A DNA stretch of 64,000 nt from Geothrix sp. (GTDB lineage Bacteria; Acidobacteriota; Holophagae; Holophagales; Holophagaceae), in assembly GCF_020622065.1 (NCBI RefSeq), contig NZ_JAHRYQ010000001.1, forward strand, positions 1,674,001 to 1,738,000, given 5' to 3'. Below the pieces are notes generated by a model. It saw only the letters and a list, made by a program, of their open reading frames with translations. It ran no database searches and was not told the DNA's origin. Made by a program: the position numbers and the translations under genes. Below, in pieces: positions 8,987-18,102 of the stretch (its first letter is position 1; each line of letters begins with the position of its first letter).

Positions 8987-10207
8987 ATGCAGAAGCGATG
9001 GGTCATCATCACCGTGGCCGGAGCCGCCCTGGCGGCCGGCATGTTCTTCACCCTCAAGGGCAGCGACGGCAAGGGCAAGAAGGCCGAGGCCAGCACCCCG
9101 TTCCGGTTGGGGAAGGTCCAGGCCGAGGATCTCCAGGTGAGCGTCCGCGAAGTCGGCATGGTGGATCCCCTCACCAAGGTGGATGTGAAATCCACTGTGT
9201 CGGGACGCATCGTGGGCCTGAAGGTCCGCGAGGGCGCCACCGTCAAAGCGGGCGAGGTGCTGGCGGAGGTCGAGCCGGATGTGAACCAGGCCCAGACCCT
9301 GTCCGATGTGCAGGGCAGCGTCTCCCAGGCCCGGGTGAGCTTCAAGAATGCGGAGCGCGATTTCGCCCAGCAGTCGGCCCTCTTCAAGGAAGGCCTCATC
9401 TCGGATCAGGTCTTCCGGTCCGCCCGCACCACGCGGGACCTCGCAGAGGAGACCTACAAGAGCGCCCAGACCCGCTATCAGATTGTGGAAGACCGGGGCA
9501 TCCCCATCAGCGGCAACGCCTCCACCCAGAAGGCCCGGGTCACGGCCCCCATGAACGGCGTGGTCATCAAGAAGGGGGTGGAACTGGGCGACACCATCAC
9601 CTCCGGCGTCAGCTCCTTCAATGCGGGAACCGTCGTGTTCACCGTGGCGGACCTGGGCTCGCTCATCGTGAAGGTGAACCTCAACGAGGTGGATATCGCC
9701 AAGGTGAAGGTGGGCCAGCCCGTCCGCATCACGCTGGACGCCTATCCCCAGCGGGCCTTCACCGGCAAGGTGCGCTTCGTGGCCCCGGCCGCGGATCTGG
9801 TGGAGAAGATCAAGGTCTTCAAGGTCGAGGTGGCCCTGGATGAGCTGACCGAGGCCTTCAAGACCGGCATGAGCGCCAATGTGGAGATCCTCGGCGAGAA
9901 GCGCGACAAGGCCGTGAGCGTGCCGCTCGAGGCCCTGCAGCGCCGCGACGGCCAGACCGTGGTCTACCGCCTGAAGGAGAACCTCTCGCCCCAGGATCTC
10001 GCCAAGGCCAAGGAGGGCCTCAGCGGCCGCGGCAAGTTCATCTGGCTCTCCGACCACTGGAAGGACTACTTCGAGGTGGTGCCCGTGAAGGCAGGCATCG
10101 CCACCCTCGAGCGCGTGGAGATCCTCTCGGGCCTCAAGGCCAACGACCAGGTGAGCCTCGAAGACCCCAGCAAGAAGAAGGTCGAGAAGGATGACGAGAA
10201 CAACTGA
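8987..10207 (+). CDS. Periplasmic adaptor (HlyD/MacA-like) of an efflux ABC transporter
   Basis: Membrane-fusion protein of 406 residues with one N-terminal membrane anchor (WVIITVAGAALAAGMFF). A lipoyl-like half motif (VSGRIVGLKVREGATVKAGEVLAEV), an alpha-helical hairpin (about 100-160), the second lipoyl half (ARVTAPMNGVVIKKGVELGDTI) and a beta-barrel follow in the usual order. The C-terminus is charged (KKKVEKDDENN). The ATG at 8987 is preceded by GGGGG. The gene is followed by the ATPase and two permeases, so the four genes form a MacAB-type export system. No outer-membrane TolC gene is seen here. The substrate is unknown. Confidence 0.9.
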   Translation: MQKRWVIITVAGAALAAGMFFTLKGSDGKGKKAEASTPFRLGKVQAEDLQVSVREVGMVDPLTKVDVKSTVSGRIVGLKVREGATVKAGEVLAEVEPDVNQAQTLSDVQGSVSQARVSFKNAERDFAQQSALFKEGLISDQVFRSARTTRDLAEETYKSAQTRYQIVEDRGIPISGNASTQKARVTAPMNGVVIKKGVELGDTITSGVSSFNAGTVVFTVADLGSLIVKVNLNEVDIAKVKVGQPVRITLDAYPQRAFTGKVRFVAPAADLVEKIKVFKVEVALDELTEAFKTGMSANVEILGEKRDKAVSVPLEALQRRDGQTVVYRLKENLSPQDLAKAKEGLSGRGKFIWLSDHWKDYFEVVPVKAGIATLERVEILSGLKANDQVSLEDPSKKKVEKDDENN

Positions 10208-10315
10208 TGCTCCGCGGGGGGGCCGCCTGCTCGCTTCGTTCGCGATGTCCCCCCGCACCCCCGCCCTTCGGCCGGCCTCCGCCTCCCTCGGGGCCCTGCT
10301 CCACTGAGGAATCGC

Positions 10316-11002
10316 ATGTCCACGATCATCCAGACAGAAGGCCTCACCAAGGTCTACGGCGCCAACGGCACGGCGGTGCACGCCCTGCGTGGCATCGACC
10401 TCACCGTGGAGAAGGGCGAGTTCGTGGCCCTCATCGGCCCCTCGGGCTCGGGCAAATCCACCCTCATGGCCATCCTGGGCTGCCTGGACCTGCCCACCGG
10501 GGGCAGCTATACCCTGGATGGCCGCCAGGTCCAGGGGCTCTCCGGCGGCGAGCTCGCCCGGATCCGCAACGAGAAGGTCGGCTTCGTTTTTCAGAGCTAC
10601 AACCTCCTGCCCAAGGCGAGCATCGCCCGCAATGTGGAACTCCCCATGCTCTACGCGGGGGTGGGCCGGAAGGAACGCCGGGAGCGGGCCCTGGTTCTGC
10701 TCGAGAAAGTGGGCATCGCGGATAAGGCCGACAAGCTGCCGGGCACCCTCTCCGGCGGACAGAAGCAGCGTGTGGCCGTGGCCCGCGCCCTGGCCAACGA
10801 ACCCGCCCTCCTGCTGGCGGATGAACCCACCGGCGCGCTGGATTCCAAGACTGGCGCAGAGGTCCTCGATCTCTTCCGGGAGCTTCATCAACAGGGGAAT
10901 ACACTGCTGCTCGTCACCCATGACCCCTCCATCGCCGCCCAGGCCGAACGCCGCGTGGAGATCCGGGACGGACTGATCGCCCAGGCTGAGGGAGCAGCCT
11001 AG
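10316..11002 (+). CDS. ABC transporter ATPase (MacB/LolD type)
   Basis: Nucleotide-binding subunit of 228 residues. Walker A GPSGSGKS (41-48), Q-loop FQSYNLLP, signature LSGGQKQR, Walker [10 protein letters not shown] and the switch His in VTHDPS are all intact. The [13 protein letters not shown] spacing is that of the MacB/LolD exporter group. A 108-bp gap separates it from the adaptor gene; it contains an 8-bp GC stem (10214-10221 with 10249-10256) that may modulate readthrough. It is directly followed by a permease gene with no gap. Confidence 0.95.
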   Translation: MSTIIQTEGLTKVYGANGTAVHALRGIDLTVEKGEFVALIGPSGSGKSTLMAILGCLDLPTGGSYTLDGRQVQGLSGGELARIRNEKVGFVFQSYNLLPKASIARNVELPMLYAGVGRKERRERALVLLEKVGIADKADKLPGTLSGGQKQRVAVARALANEPALLLADEPTGALDSKTGAEVLDLFRELHQQGNTLLLVTHDPSIAAQAERRVEIRDGLIAQAEGAA

Positions 11003-12253
11003 ATGGCGGCCACCGGCGCTTTCCGCGAGCGGCTGCTCGGGGCCTGGGTCGAGATCCGGGAGAACCTCGGCCGCTCCATCCTGCAGGCCCTGGGCGTGCT
11101 GCTGGGCGTGGCCTCGGTGCTGGGTGGTTTCTCCATCTCCGACAGCCAGCGCAAGCGCGCCGACCAGATGTACATCAAGATGGGCGGCCTCGACAAACTG
11201 AATGTCCAACCCAAGGCGGCCGTGCGCGATGGGCGCCCCACGGCGATGCAGCAGGCCAACCTGGGCCTGCGCGACGCGGACGCCATCGGCGGCGAAGCCC
11301 TGAAAGCCGATGCCATCCAGGGCGTGAGTCGGCAGAAGAACGCCCGCTCGCGGGTGGTCTCGGCTTATGCGGACCAGGATCGGCAGATCAGCGGCATCGC
11401 CGGCGACTTCGTTCCGACCAATGGCTACGAAGTGGCCCAGGGGCGCGGCTTTTCCAATGCCGAGATGGAAGTGGGCGCCCCGGTCGTCATCCTCGGCACC
11501 GAGGCCGCCAGCATCTTCTTCCCCAAGGGCGATGCCCTGGGACAGACCCTGCGCATCGGGGACATTCCCGTCACCGTCATCGGCACCTTCCGGGAGCGTG
11601 TCTTCCGCTTCCGGGAAAATCAGCGCAACCAGTTCTGGTGGCGGAACCGCATCATCGCCGTCCCCGCCAACCTGGTGCAGCGCCGCATGAACGGAGACGC
11701 CTACCGCCGCGTGGACCGGGTCACCTTCCGCATCCCCGACCTCAATGTCATGGGCGCCTTCTCCAAGCAACTCTCCAACCTGGTGAAGGCCAACCACCGC
11801 CTCCAGGAGGACTTCCGGCTGGACGATGTGGCCGCCCGCATCCGCCGTCGCGACAGCCAGGAAAGCGTCTACGACATCATCTTCATGCTCTCGGGCGTGC
11901 TGGCCCTGATCGGCGGCGGCATCGTCAATGTGAACATCCAGATGGCCGGCCTCAAGGAGCGTGTGCGCGAAGTGGGCGTGAAGATGGCCATCGGGGCCTC
12001 GGGCCGCGAGATATTCAAAGGCTTCATGACCGAGGCCCTGCTGCTCACCGCCCTGGGCGGGCTGGCCGGCCTGGTGCTCGGCGTCGGCTTCTCCTGGATC
12101 ATCACCAAGAGCATCGGGATTCCGCTCTACATGACCCCGGCCAGCTTCCTCTGGGCCTATGGGCTGGCGGCCGTCTTCGGCTTCCTGTTCGCGCTCTACC
12201 CCGCCTGGAAGGCCTCGCGGCTGTCCCCCATGGAGGCCCTCCGTTATGAGTGA
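11003..12253 (+). CDS. ABC transporter permease, FtsX/MacB type (first)
   Basis: A 416-residue permease with one TM near residues 28-45, a large MacB-PCD-like periplasmic domain (about 50-290) and three C-terminal TMs, ending in the typical P-x-x-ASRLSPMEALRYE tail. It begins at the base after the ATPase stop. Together with the second permease it would form a heterodimeric membrane part with the ATPase and the adaptor at 8987. Unlike true MacB, the ATPase is a separate protein. Confidence 0.92.
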   Translation: MAATGAFRERLLGAWVEIRENLGRSILQALGVLLGVASVLGGFSISDSQRKRADQMYIKMGGLDKLNVQPKAAVRDGRPTAMQQANLGLRDADAIGGEALKADAIQGVSRQKNARSRVVSAYADQDRQISGIAGDFVPTNGYEVAQGRGFSNAEMEVGAPVVILGTEAASIFFPKGDALGQTLRIGDIPVTVIGTFRERVFRFRENQRNQFWWRNRIIAVPANLVQRRMNGDAYRRVDRVTFRIPDLNVMGAFSKQLSNLVKANHRLQEDFRLDDVAARIRRRDSQESVYDIIFMLSGVLALIGGGIVNVNIQMAGLKERVREVGVKMAIGASGREIFKGFMTEALLLTALGGLAGLVLGVGFSWIITKSIGIPLYMTPASFLWAYGLAAVFGFLFALYPAWKASRLSPMEALRYE

Positions 12254-13559
12254 CGAGACCTTCATCCTCCGTTCCCCCGGCCCTTCCCTGCTGGATGGCG
12301 AGGCGCCCGCTCCGGCGGCGCGCACCCGCGGCTTCAGCGCGGGCATGCTCTGGGAGGTGGTCCGCACGGGCCTGGTGGAACTCTGGGCCCACAAAGTCCG
12401 CAGCCTGCTCACCCTGACCCTGCTCATGCTCGGCGTCTTCGCCCTGGTGGTCATGACCTCCGTGCTGGACGGCATCATGGACAAGATCAGCACAGGTTTC
12501 GCCGGCATGAGCTGGGACGGGACCGTACGCATCACCCAGAAGACCCCCGAGACCGGAGAAGAGCGCAAGCGCTTCAACATGAGCCCCGGGCTGCGCTACG
12601 AGGATGTCCCCCGCCTCACGACCCCCCATCCCAAGGTGCTGGCCTTCCTGCCCCGGGCCCAGCGCACCTCGTCCGTGCGCATCACCGGAGACACGGAACG
12701 CATCTTCGTCACGGGTGTCTCCCCGGACTACGCCGCCTGGATGAACCGACCCATCGGCCTCGGCCGCGGCCTCACCGAGGACGACCAGCGCCGCCGGTCC
12801 ACCGTGGCCGTGGTGGGCGCCACGCTCGCATCCAAGCTCTTCGGTGGCGGAGATCCCGTGGGCCGCGACCTGGTGGTGGAGGGCGTCCCCTTCCGCATCG
12901 TGGGAGTGCAGGCGCCGGGCCAGATCTTCAACGAGGAGAACTACACCGACGCCAACGGCATCCTGATTCCCCTCGAGACCTACATGGACCGCATGGACCC
13001 GGCTCACAAGCTGGCCCAGGTCACCGTGAAGCTGCGCCGCACCGAGGACATGGGGGAGGTCTCCGCCATGCTGCTGGGCCGGGTCCGTCAGGCGCACCAC
13101 GGCATCGAGGACGCGGAGATCGTGGATCTGGACGCCGAGGCCGCCAAGGCCTACCAGAACTTCCTTGAGCAGATGCATGGCTGGCAGGTCGTGCTGCTCA
13201 GCCTGGCCGGGACCGTCCTCCTGGTGGGCGGCGTGGGAGTGCTGTCCGTGATGCTCATCAGCTTCAGCGACCGCCGCTTCGAGATCGGCCTCCGCAAGGC
13301 CCTGGGGGCCTCCGATCACGAGATCTTCATCCAGTTCCTCCTGGAGGCCGTGGTGCTGGCCGCCATCGGCGCCCTGCTCGGGACCCTCTCCGGCGGTCTG
13401 CTCTGCCAGGCGCTTTCCGCTAACTTCCCCTACGGCCTGGTGGTGAACCCCATCGGCCTGATCACCGCCTGGATCGTGGCCCTGGCGCTGGCCCTGGTAT
13501 TCGGCCTCTACCCCGCCTTCCGCGCCATGCGCCTCAGCCCCATGGAGGCGATGCGCTGA
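12246..13559 (+). CDS. ABC transporter permease, FtsX/MacB type (second)
   Basis: A 437-residue paralogue of the preceding permease with the same layout: N-terminal cytoplasmic arm, TM1 (SLLTLTLLMLGVFALVVMTSV), a periplasmic domain, three C-terminal TMs and the RLSPMEAMR tail. The ATG overlaps the upstream gene by eight bases, so translational coupling is likely. The N-terminal arm of about 45 residues before TM1 is longer than in the first permease. An in-frame upstream start exists but lies inside the first permease gene. Confidence 0.92.
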   Translation: MSDETFILRSPGPSLLDGEAPAPAARTRGFSAGMLWEVVRTGLVELWAHKVRSLLTLTLLMLGVFALVVMTSVLDGIMDKISTGFAGMSWDGTVRITQKTPETGEERKRFNMSPGLRYEDVPRLTTPHPKVLAFLPRAQRTSSVRITGDTERIFVTGVSPDYAAWMNRPIGLGRGLTEDDQRRRSTVAVVGATLASKLFGGGDPVGRDLVVEGVPFRIVGVQAPGQIFNEENYTDANGILIPLETYMDRMDPAHKLAQVTVKLRRTEDMGEVSAMLLGRVRQAHHGIEDAEIVDLDAEAAKAYQNFLEQMHGWQVVLLSLAGTVLLVGGVGVLSVMLISFSDRRFEIGLRKALGASDHEIFIQFLLEAVVLAAIGALLGTLSGGLLCQALSANFPYGLVVNPIGLITAWIVALALALVFGLYPAFRAMRLSPMEAMR

Positions 13560-13580
13560 AAGGGGCGTTAGGATCGCTTC

Positions 13581-14006
13581 ATGGCCGATCCCATCCAAGT
13601 CACCGCCTCTGTCCGCGTTCCCGGCGACGCGATCCGCTTCAAGGCGGTGCGTGCCGGTGGCGCCGGCGGGCAGAATGTGAACAAGGTGTCTTCCAAGGTC
13701 GAACTGCGCATCGACCTCGCCGCCATTGAGGGACTGCCCGAGGACGCGCTGCTCCGCCTCCGCACCTCGCAGCGCAACCGGATGGATGCGGAAGGCCTGT
13801 GGATCGTGATCAGTGATCGCACCCGCGATCAGTTGAAGAATCTCGAAGATGCCCGGGAGAAGGCCGCGGAAGCCATCCGGGCAGCCCTGGTGCGCCCCAT
13901 TCCGAGGCGCGCCACCCGTCCCACGAAGGCCTCGAAGGAACGGCGGCTGGACGCCAAGAAGCGGGCTTCGCACCTCAAACGGCACCGCAGCGGCCCGCTG
14001 GAGTAA
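13581..14006 (+). CDS. arfB: Alternative ribosome-rescue factor / peptidyl-tRNA hydrolase ArfB (YaeJ)
   Basis: Codon-independent release factor homologue of 141 residues that frees peptides from stalled ribosomes. The catalytic GGQ is intact in RAGGAGGQNVNKVSSKVELR, followed by the class-I release-factor domain. The C-terminal tail is very basic (ATRPTKASKERRLDAKKRASH), as needed for insertion into the mRNA channel. GGGG(C)G and TTAGGA lie near the start. It lies 21 bp after the permease operon. Confidence 0.93.
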   Translation: MADPIQVTASVRVPGDAIRFKAVRAGGAGGQNVNKVSSKVELRIDLAAIEGLPEDALLRLRTSQRNRMDAEGLWIVISDRTRDQLKNLEDAREKAAEAIRAALVRPIPRRATRPTKASKERRLDAKKRASHLKRHRSGPLE

Positions 14007-14031
14007 GCTGGGGCTTCCCTCCGGAGACCCC

Positions 14032-14463
14032 ATGTCCGCGCCCCAGACCTACGCGAATCACCGTCGCTTCGATCCCCTCATGCACTTCATCCTGATCCCG
14101 GTCTTCCTGGTCACGGTCGTCGCGACCATCCGGCATCTCTTCAAATTCCCGAGCCTCCATGCCACCTGGGTGGCCGTCCTGGCCATCGCGATCCTGCTGC
14201 TGGCCCTGCAGGTGCGCGGGTATGCGCTGAAGGTGCAGGATCGGCTGATCCGCCTGGAGGAGACCCTCAGGATGCAGCGCCTGCTCCCTCCGGGGCTGCA
14301 AACCCGCATCCAAGAGCTGACCGTCAAGCAGATGGTGGGCCTCCGCTTCGCCTCGGACGCGGAACTGGCTGATCGTGTCCAGGAAGTCCTCGACCAGAAC
14401 CTGAGCGGAGAAGCCGTCAAGAAGCGCATCCAGACCTGGCGGCCTGATTCGTTCCGGGTCTGA
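14032..14463 (+). CDS. Small membrane protein, DUF6526-like
   Basis: A 143-residue protein with an NHRRFDPLMHF start, two close transmembrane helices (about 20-36 and 45-65) and a cytoplasmic helical part with the conserved-looking RLEETLRMQRLLP segment. The features match what I remember of DUF6526 proteins, for which no function is known. The ATG at 14032 follows CCGGAGACCCC. An in-frame ORF extends far upstream but overlaps arfB and is not protein-like. Confidence 0.75.
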   Translation: MSAPQTYANHRRFDPLMHFILIPVFLVTVVATIRHLFKFPSLHATWVAVLAIAILLLALQVRGYALKVQDRLIRLEETLRMQRLLPPGLQTRIQELTVKQMVGLRFASDAELADRVQEVLDQNLSGEAVKKRIQTWRPDSFRV

Positions 14464-14475
14464 AGGCCCCTCCGC

Positions 14476-14661
14476 CTAGCTTTCGCGCAGCAGCTCCTCG
14501 CGGATGACTTCCGCAATCTGCTTCGCCGCCGTGGAGCCGGCCTCGTCACCCGAGAGCTGCTGGGCCTGCTGCACCCGCCGGGCAATGGAAATGCAGGCTT
14601 CGGCGGTCGATCGCTCGATCACTTTGGCGGGTGCCTTGGTACGCATGTTTCCGGGCGGCAT
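14476..14661 (-). CDS. Small hypothetical protein (61 aa)
   Basis: I do not recognise this protein. It has a strong Shine-Dalgarno site (GGAGGA, 3-4 bp before the ATG) and a helical, mixed-charge sequence with QQAQQLSGDEAGSTAAKQIAEVI. No membrane segment or cysteine pair is present. It is transcribed toward the DUF6526-like gene. Confidence 0.6.
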   Translation of the reverse strand: MPPGNMRTKAPAKVIERSTAEACISIARRVQQAQQLSGDEAGSTAAKQIAEVIREELLRES

Positions 14662-14770
14662 GGGTCCTCCGGAGCTGTGGGGGTGTTGGGGAGCAGGTTA
14701 GCAGATTCAAAGAATTCGTTTCACAGTACATTGCCGGAAATATCGCTTAGCCTCCTCACCCCGCTTGGAC

Positions 14771-15076
14771 ATGCCCATGGCCTTCGAATTCAAACCTGGT
14801 GACCGGGTCCGTCTCACCCGCGTGGGTGTGACCTTTTATGGCGGTGCTTGGCCGCACTTCATCCCGCAGGGCCAGGGCGGAGGAACCCCCGGCACCGTGC
14901 TGGCCGCCGAGGACCGCCCCCACAAGCCCGGTGCTGCCCCCAGGCCGTACTACATTCGCTGGGACAATGGCGTGGAGAACAGCTACCGGATCGAAGACAT
15001 CGAAGCCGCCGCGCCCTCCGCAGAACCAGAGGGCGAGTCTGCCGGCAATGTCGTGCCCTTCAGGCGCAAGCCCTGA
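14771..15076 (+). CDS. Small hypothetical protein with a KOW/SH3-like start
   Basis: About 101 residues, unknown function. The N-terminal part (FKPGDRVRLTRVGVTFYG) and YYIRWDNGVENSYRIEDIE look like a small beta-barrel of the SH3/KOW or DUF-type found in single-domain bacterial proteins. The C-terminus is a low-complexity tail. TTG 14765, ATG 14771 and ATG 14777 are all possible starts; none has a clear Shine-Dalgarno site. Confidence 0.6.
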   Translation: MPMAFEFKPGDRVRLTRVGVTFYGGAWPHFIPQGQGGGTPGTVLAAEDRPHKPGAAPRPYYIRWDNGVENSYRIEDIEAAAPSAEPEGESAGNVVPFRRKP

Positions 15077-15381
15077 GCCGTCTGTGATCGAAGGGCCTGC
15101 GCCTGGCAAGTCGGACAGTGCCCCCGGCAGGTCCAGGAACAGACAGGGCGGGGCGTCTGAGCCGCAGCATCCACAGGCATGTTCTTAAGATACGCCGAAC
15201 GCTGCGCCCTCATTGCCCTTTGCCTTCGCATCAGCCTGACGATCGAGCCGTCCAAGCACCCCACGCCAATCGAACGGCATCCGGCGCTGTCCGTCGAGGG
15301 TCCCGCTGCGGGGGTTTGAGAGGGAGCGCCTACCCACTCGGGCGGTCCCACTCGCAGATTCGAATCCCGAAGGGATTCATT
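15077..15381. other. Gap without a recognised gene, left of the island
   Basis: No supported gene is seen. An ORF on the minus strand (14983-15402) has no family features. A short inverted repeat, GAATCCC-TTC-GGGATTC on the minus strand, lies near 15361-15377. The stretch next to it looks superficially like a tRNA T-arm but does not fold as one. Confidence 0.4.
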
Positions 15382-15421
15382 CCAGTAAAAAGGCCCCCGC
15401 ACGCGGGGGCCTTTTTACTGG
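15382..15421. terminator. Long palindromic terminator, originally of tRNA-Thr
   Basis: A perfect 40-bp palindrome: CCAGTAAAAAGGCCCCCGC followed by its complement with T5 after the GC stem, in either direction. On the minus strand it begins with the CCA of the tRNA fragment at 15419. It is therefore most simply the native terminator of tRNA-Thr(CGU), now cut off from the intact tRNA gene by the 12.9-kb island. Confidence 0.8.
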
Positions 15422-15466
15422 AGCCAACTACAGGATTCGAACCTGCGACCTGCTGATTACGAATCA
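15419..15466. repeat. attL: 48-bp tRNA-Thr 3' fragment
   Basis: Identical to 28358-28405. On the minus strand it covers the anticodon loop, T-arm, acceptor strand and CCA of tRNA-Thr, then the sequence diverges at 15467. It is the displaced chromosomal 3' end left by integration, as expected for tyrosine recombinases that target tRNA genes. Confidence 0.93.
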
Positions 15467-15571
15467 ATGTGTCAGATATTTTGCCATTTTCGTTCACCTT
15501 CGATCATGTACTTTTATTTATCATAATAACAATACTTACAAACTGCAAGTTTCTACTCCTTGCACGATGAC

Positions 15572-15624
15572 TTACGCTCGCTTACATTCTACTTCGATCA
15601 ATTATGCTCGCTATATGCTCGCTT
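15572..15624. repeat. Repeated GCTCGCT motifs, candidate integrase arm-type sites (left)
   Basis: TACGCTCGCTTA at 15573-15584 and the tandem TATGCTCGCTA / TATGCTCGCTTG at 15603-15624 share the core TAYGCTCGCTW. The same motif recurs at the right end (28293-28312). Placement between att and int is typical for arm-type binding sites; this is inference from repetition and position. Confidence 0.5.
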
Positions 15625-15660
15625 GCGAGCCGAGCTGGGAACGATGAATGGGGGGGCGGG

Positions 15661-16959
15661 ATGGCAGGCAAGAAGGTAGAACCCGAGAAGGAAAAGCTCA
15701 CAACCGCCCGCGTCCAGCGGCTGAAAAAGCCTGGGTACTTCTGGGACAGTGAGTTACCGGGCTTCTGCGTCCGAGTGAACCCGGGCGGGTCCAAGGTCTA
15801 CCTGGCCCGCTACCGGAATGACATGGGCCAGCAGAAATGGGCCAAGGTAGGGAAGCACCCGGTAAACACGGCTGACGAGGCCCGGATCCAGGCCAAGAGC
15901 ATCCTTGGGGATTCGGCCAAGGGGTTGGACCCTGCGGAGACCAGGGACAAGAAGCGCGAGGCCGTCACCGTTCAGAAACTGGTGGACCAATTCACGGAAG
16001 AGCATGTGTCCACCAAGAAGCCCGCCACTGTGCGGAACTACACCAGCCAGCTAAAGAAATTTGTCCTGCCAGTTCTAGGCACGCGGGCCGTGGCGAACAT
16101 CACCACGGCGGATGTGTCAGCGGCCTTGAACAAGCTGCGGAAGACCAAAACCCAGTGGAACCGTGTTTACGCCCTACTCTCCAAGCTCTTCAACATGGCG
16201 GAGCGCTGGGGCCATCGGCCCCCAGGATCGAATCCCTGCCGTGGGCTGGACAAGTTCAAGGAGGAACCCCGGGATCGGTTCCTGACCGATGCGGAACTCA
16301 TGGCCGTGGGCGAGGCTCTGGACACAGAACAGGCCACAGCCGAGCAGAAACTCAAACTTCAGCGGCAGGGCAAGAAGGAAGCGGCCCGTGCCATCGATGC
16401 GGAGTACATCCAGGCCATTCTTGCCATCAAGTTCCTTCTCTTCTCTGGCAGGCGGAAGTCGGAGGCGTTGACTCTGAGGTGGAGCGCCGTGGACATGGAT
16501 GCCCGAACTATCAGGCTTGAGACCAAAACTGGCGGTCTGACGGTAGACATCAACGACCAAATGCTGGAGGTCCTCCAGGCGGCACTGGCGCACCGAATCC
16601 TAGGCAACCCCTATGTGTTCCCAGGCAGGCCTGAGAAACCCAAGCCCGGCGAGAAAAAGCCCGAGCCAAAGCCCTGGGTCAATCTGATGAAACCCTGGGA
16701 GCGGATCCTGGAGACCGCTGGGGTTTGGAAGAAGGGCGGCAACGACATCATCAAACCCACGATCCACGACATCCGCCGAACCTTTGGGACGGTGGGAGCC
16801 GGTGATGTGGAGTTGCCCCATGAAACGATTGGCAAGGTGCTAGGCCACAAGCAGACCAGCACAACCGCCATTTACGCCCGGCTCGCAGGCAAGAAGCGAG
16901 CGGAGGCCAGCGCAAAGATCGGCTCCGCGATGGCCAAGAAACTCAATAAGCAAGCCTGA
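15661..16959 (+). CDS. int: Tyrosine recombinase (integrase) of the island
   Basis: P4/phage-type integrase of 432 residues. A DUF4102-like N-terminal arm (LPGFCVRVNPGGSKVYLARYR), a core-binding SAM-like domain (about 100-190) and a C-terminal catalytic domain are seen. Catalytic residues: Arg265 in SGRRKSE, His369 and Arg372 in HDIRR, His396 in LGHKQ and the nucleophile Tyr405 in AIYAR. The ATG at 15661 begins after a G-rich stretch; an in-frame upstream start is possible. It lies about 195 bp from attL and is directed into the island. It should catalyse the integration into tRNA-Thr. Confidence 0.95.
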   Translation: MAGKKVEPEKEKLTTARVQRLKKPGYFWDSELPGFCVRVNPGGSKVYLARYRNDMGQQKWAKVGKHPVNTADEARIQAKSILGDSAKGLDPAETRDKKREAVTVQKLVDQFTEEHVSTKKPATVRNYTSQLKKFVLPVLGTRAVANITTADVSAALNKLRKTKTQWNRVYALLSKLFNMAERWGHRPPGSNPCRGLDKFKEEPRDRFLTDAELMAVGEALDTEQATAEQKLKLQRQGKKEAARAIDAEYIQAILAIKFLLFSGRRKSEALTLRWSAVDMDARTIRLETKTGGLTVDINDQMLEVLQAALAHRILGNPYVFPGRPEKPKPGEKKPEPKPWVNLMKPWERILETAGVWKKGGNDIIKPTIHDIRRTFGTVGAGDVELPHETIGKVLGHKQTSTTAIYARLAGKKRAEASAKIGSAMAKKLNKQA

Positions 16960-17027
16960 CCACCACAAACCCACTACCCCTCAGCATGGGGTTCATGCCA
17001 TCTATCACCCCTTTTCATGGAGACACC

Positions 17028-17222
17028 ATGACCACTAGCACCATCACCCCCTCCACCCTTGATCTGCGGGACGAACTCAACCGCGTGGCCTCGTCCGTTG
17101 ATGCCGTGGCCAACCTCCTCCTCGGTGCCATCGAGGACGGCAAGGAGCCATCACGCGAGGAGGTGAGCGATGCCATCACGCTCCTGGACCTGGTAGCACG
17201 GCAGGCACGGGCTGCCGCGTGA
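17028..17222 (+). CDS. Small hypothetical protein (64 aa) of the island
   Basis: Unrecognised acidic helical protein (LDLRDELNRVASSVDAVANLL). GGAGACACC precedes the ATG. Its stop overlaps the GTG start of the next gene (GTGA), so the pair is probably co-translated. Confidence 0.6.
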   Translation: MTTSTITPSTLDLRDELNRVASSVDAVANLLLGAIEDGKEPSREEVSDAITLLDLVARQARAAA

Positions 17223-17956
17223 CCACCACCAAGCCAACAGGTATCGAGCGGGCCGTGGATGCACTCATCGCGGCCCACAAGGTATATCTGGCATCTGGAG
17301 CCCCGCCAAATGCACGGCTTGGGTTCCGGCAACACAAGGGGTTCACGCGCCAGGATGCGGAACGGCAGGTTCGGGACATCGTTGAGCGGTTCCAGGAATC
17401 CGAGGAAGGCCACCAGAACGAGAAGATCAAATCCAGCCTCCGCGCTCTCCTGGAGGCCATCGACGGTTTGCCAGACGAGGCTATCCAAAGGATCGAGTGG
17501 ATCCGGCTGAGAGGGCCAGCAGCTACGGGTCACCACCTGGGCCCCATACCCCTTGCAGTTCCGCTTCTCCGGGGGGCCACTGATCGCGCACTCAAGGAAC
17601 GGTGGGACAAGGTGCGAAAGACTGGAACCCATGGCCCTCCTCAATGGGGGTTGAAAGAGAATCCGACTGCGATGGAGGTCATGTGTAGCAGCCTGTGGCT
17701 ACTTCACTACGATTGGGCCGGAGTGCCTACGCCACCCAGGAGCCATCCGGGCGGGGGCGGCCTGGTCCATGAAGCGGAGTATGGCCCCTGGGAAACGATG
17801 TTGCTCGGGTGCCTTGAGGCCATCGGACTCCCGGGGGCCATGGAGGGCGACATCCGGCGCAACATCTTGAGGGCCGTCCATCGAGAGCTTGCTCGGCCTG
17901 CCGGAGAGCGGGTTGTGAAGCGGAAGCCCGGCAGGAAGGCAAAGCCGCGACAATAA
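17219..17956 (+). CDS. Hypothetical island protein (245 aa)
   Basis: Unrecognised. The N-terminal 90 residues are helical and charged, the middle is rich in Gly/Pro and Trp, and the C-terminus is strongly basic (KRKPGRKAKPRQ), which suggests nucleic-acid contact. The GTG start overlaps the preceding stop. No catalytic motif is evident. Confidence 0.6.
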   Translation: MTTTKPTGIERAVDALIAAHKVYLASGAPPNARLGFRQHKGFTRQDAERQVRDIVERFQESEEGHQNEKIKSSLRALLEAIDGLPDEAIQRIEWIRLRGPAATGHHLGPIPLAVPLLRGATDRALKERWDKVRKTGTHGPPQWGLKENPTAMEVMCSSLWLLHYDWAGVPTPPRSHPGGGGLVHEAEYGPWETMLLGCLEAIGLPGAMEGDIRRNILRAVHRELARPAGERVVKRKPGRKAKPRQ

Positions 17957-18058
17957 GAGCCAATGCTGACGCAGATTTGGGCCATTGAATGACCCGTGCG
18001 AACGCACGAACTGCCATAGCAAACCTGCGTAGTTAGTGCCCGATCCAACACTGATGCT

Positions 18059-18096
18059 CCCTCTTGAGCGCGGTTAGCGCCGCTGACTCAAGGGGG
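18059..18096 (+). promoter_or_regulatory. Hairpin that covers the ribosome binding site of the AlpA-like gene
   Basis: Ten base pairs (18059-18068 with 18087-18096, one G-T pair) enclose a second 4-bp stem. The 3' arm contains GGGGG of the Shine-Dalgarno site GGGGGA (18092-18097), 5 bp before the ATG at 18103. Folding would hide the site, which suggests translational control. A Rho-independent terminator is less likely because no T-run follows. Confidence 0.5.
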
Positions 18097-18102
18097 ATTC
18101 TT

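Noticed and set aside
8783-12580. A 1265-codon open frame on the minus strand opposite the efflux operon, and similar long frames such as 321-1931 (minus) and 28429-30648 (plus)
   Set aside because: They are shadows of GC-rich genes on the other strand; the translations are His/Gly/Ala-rich with no domain, and the opposite frames hold complete, conserved proteins.
15330-15386. A tRNA-like stretch with ATTCGAATCCC and a terminal TTCCA on the plus strand
   Set aside because: The T-stem does not pair and no acceptor or anticodon stem can be drawn. It may be an old fragment but is not a gene.
15118-15456. An ORF whose C-terminus reads ...EPTTGFEPATC
   Set aside because: This is the familiar artefact of translating the reverse of a tRNA 3' end.
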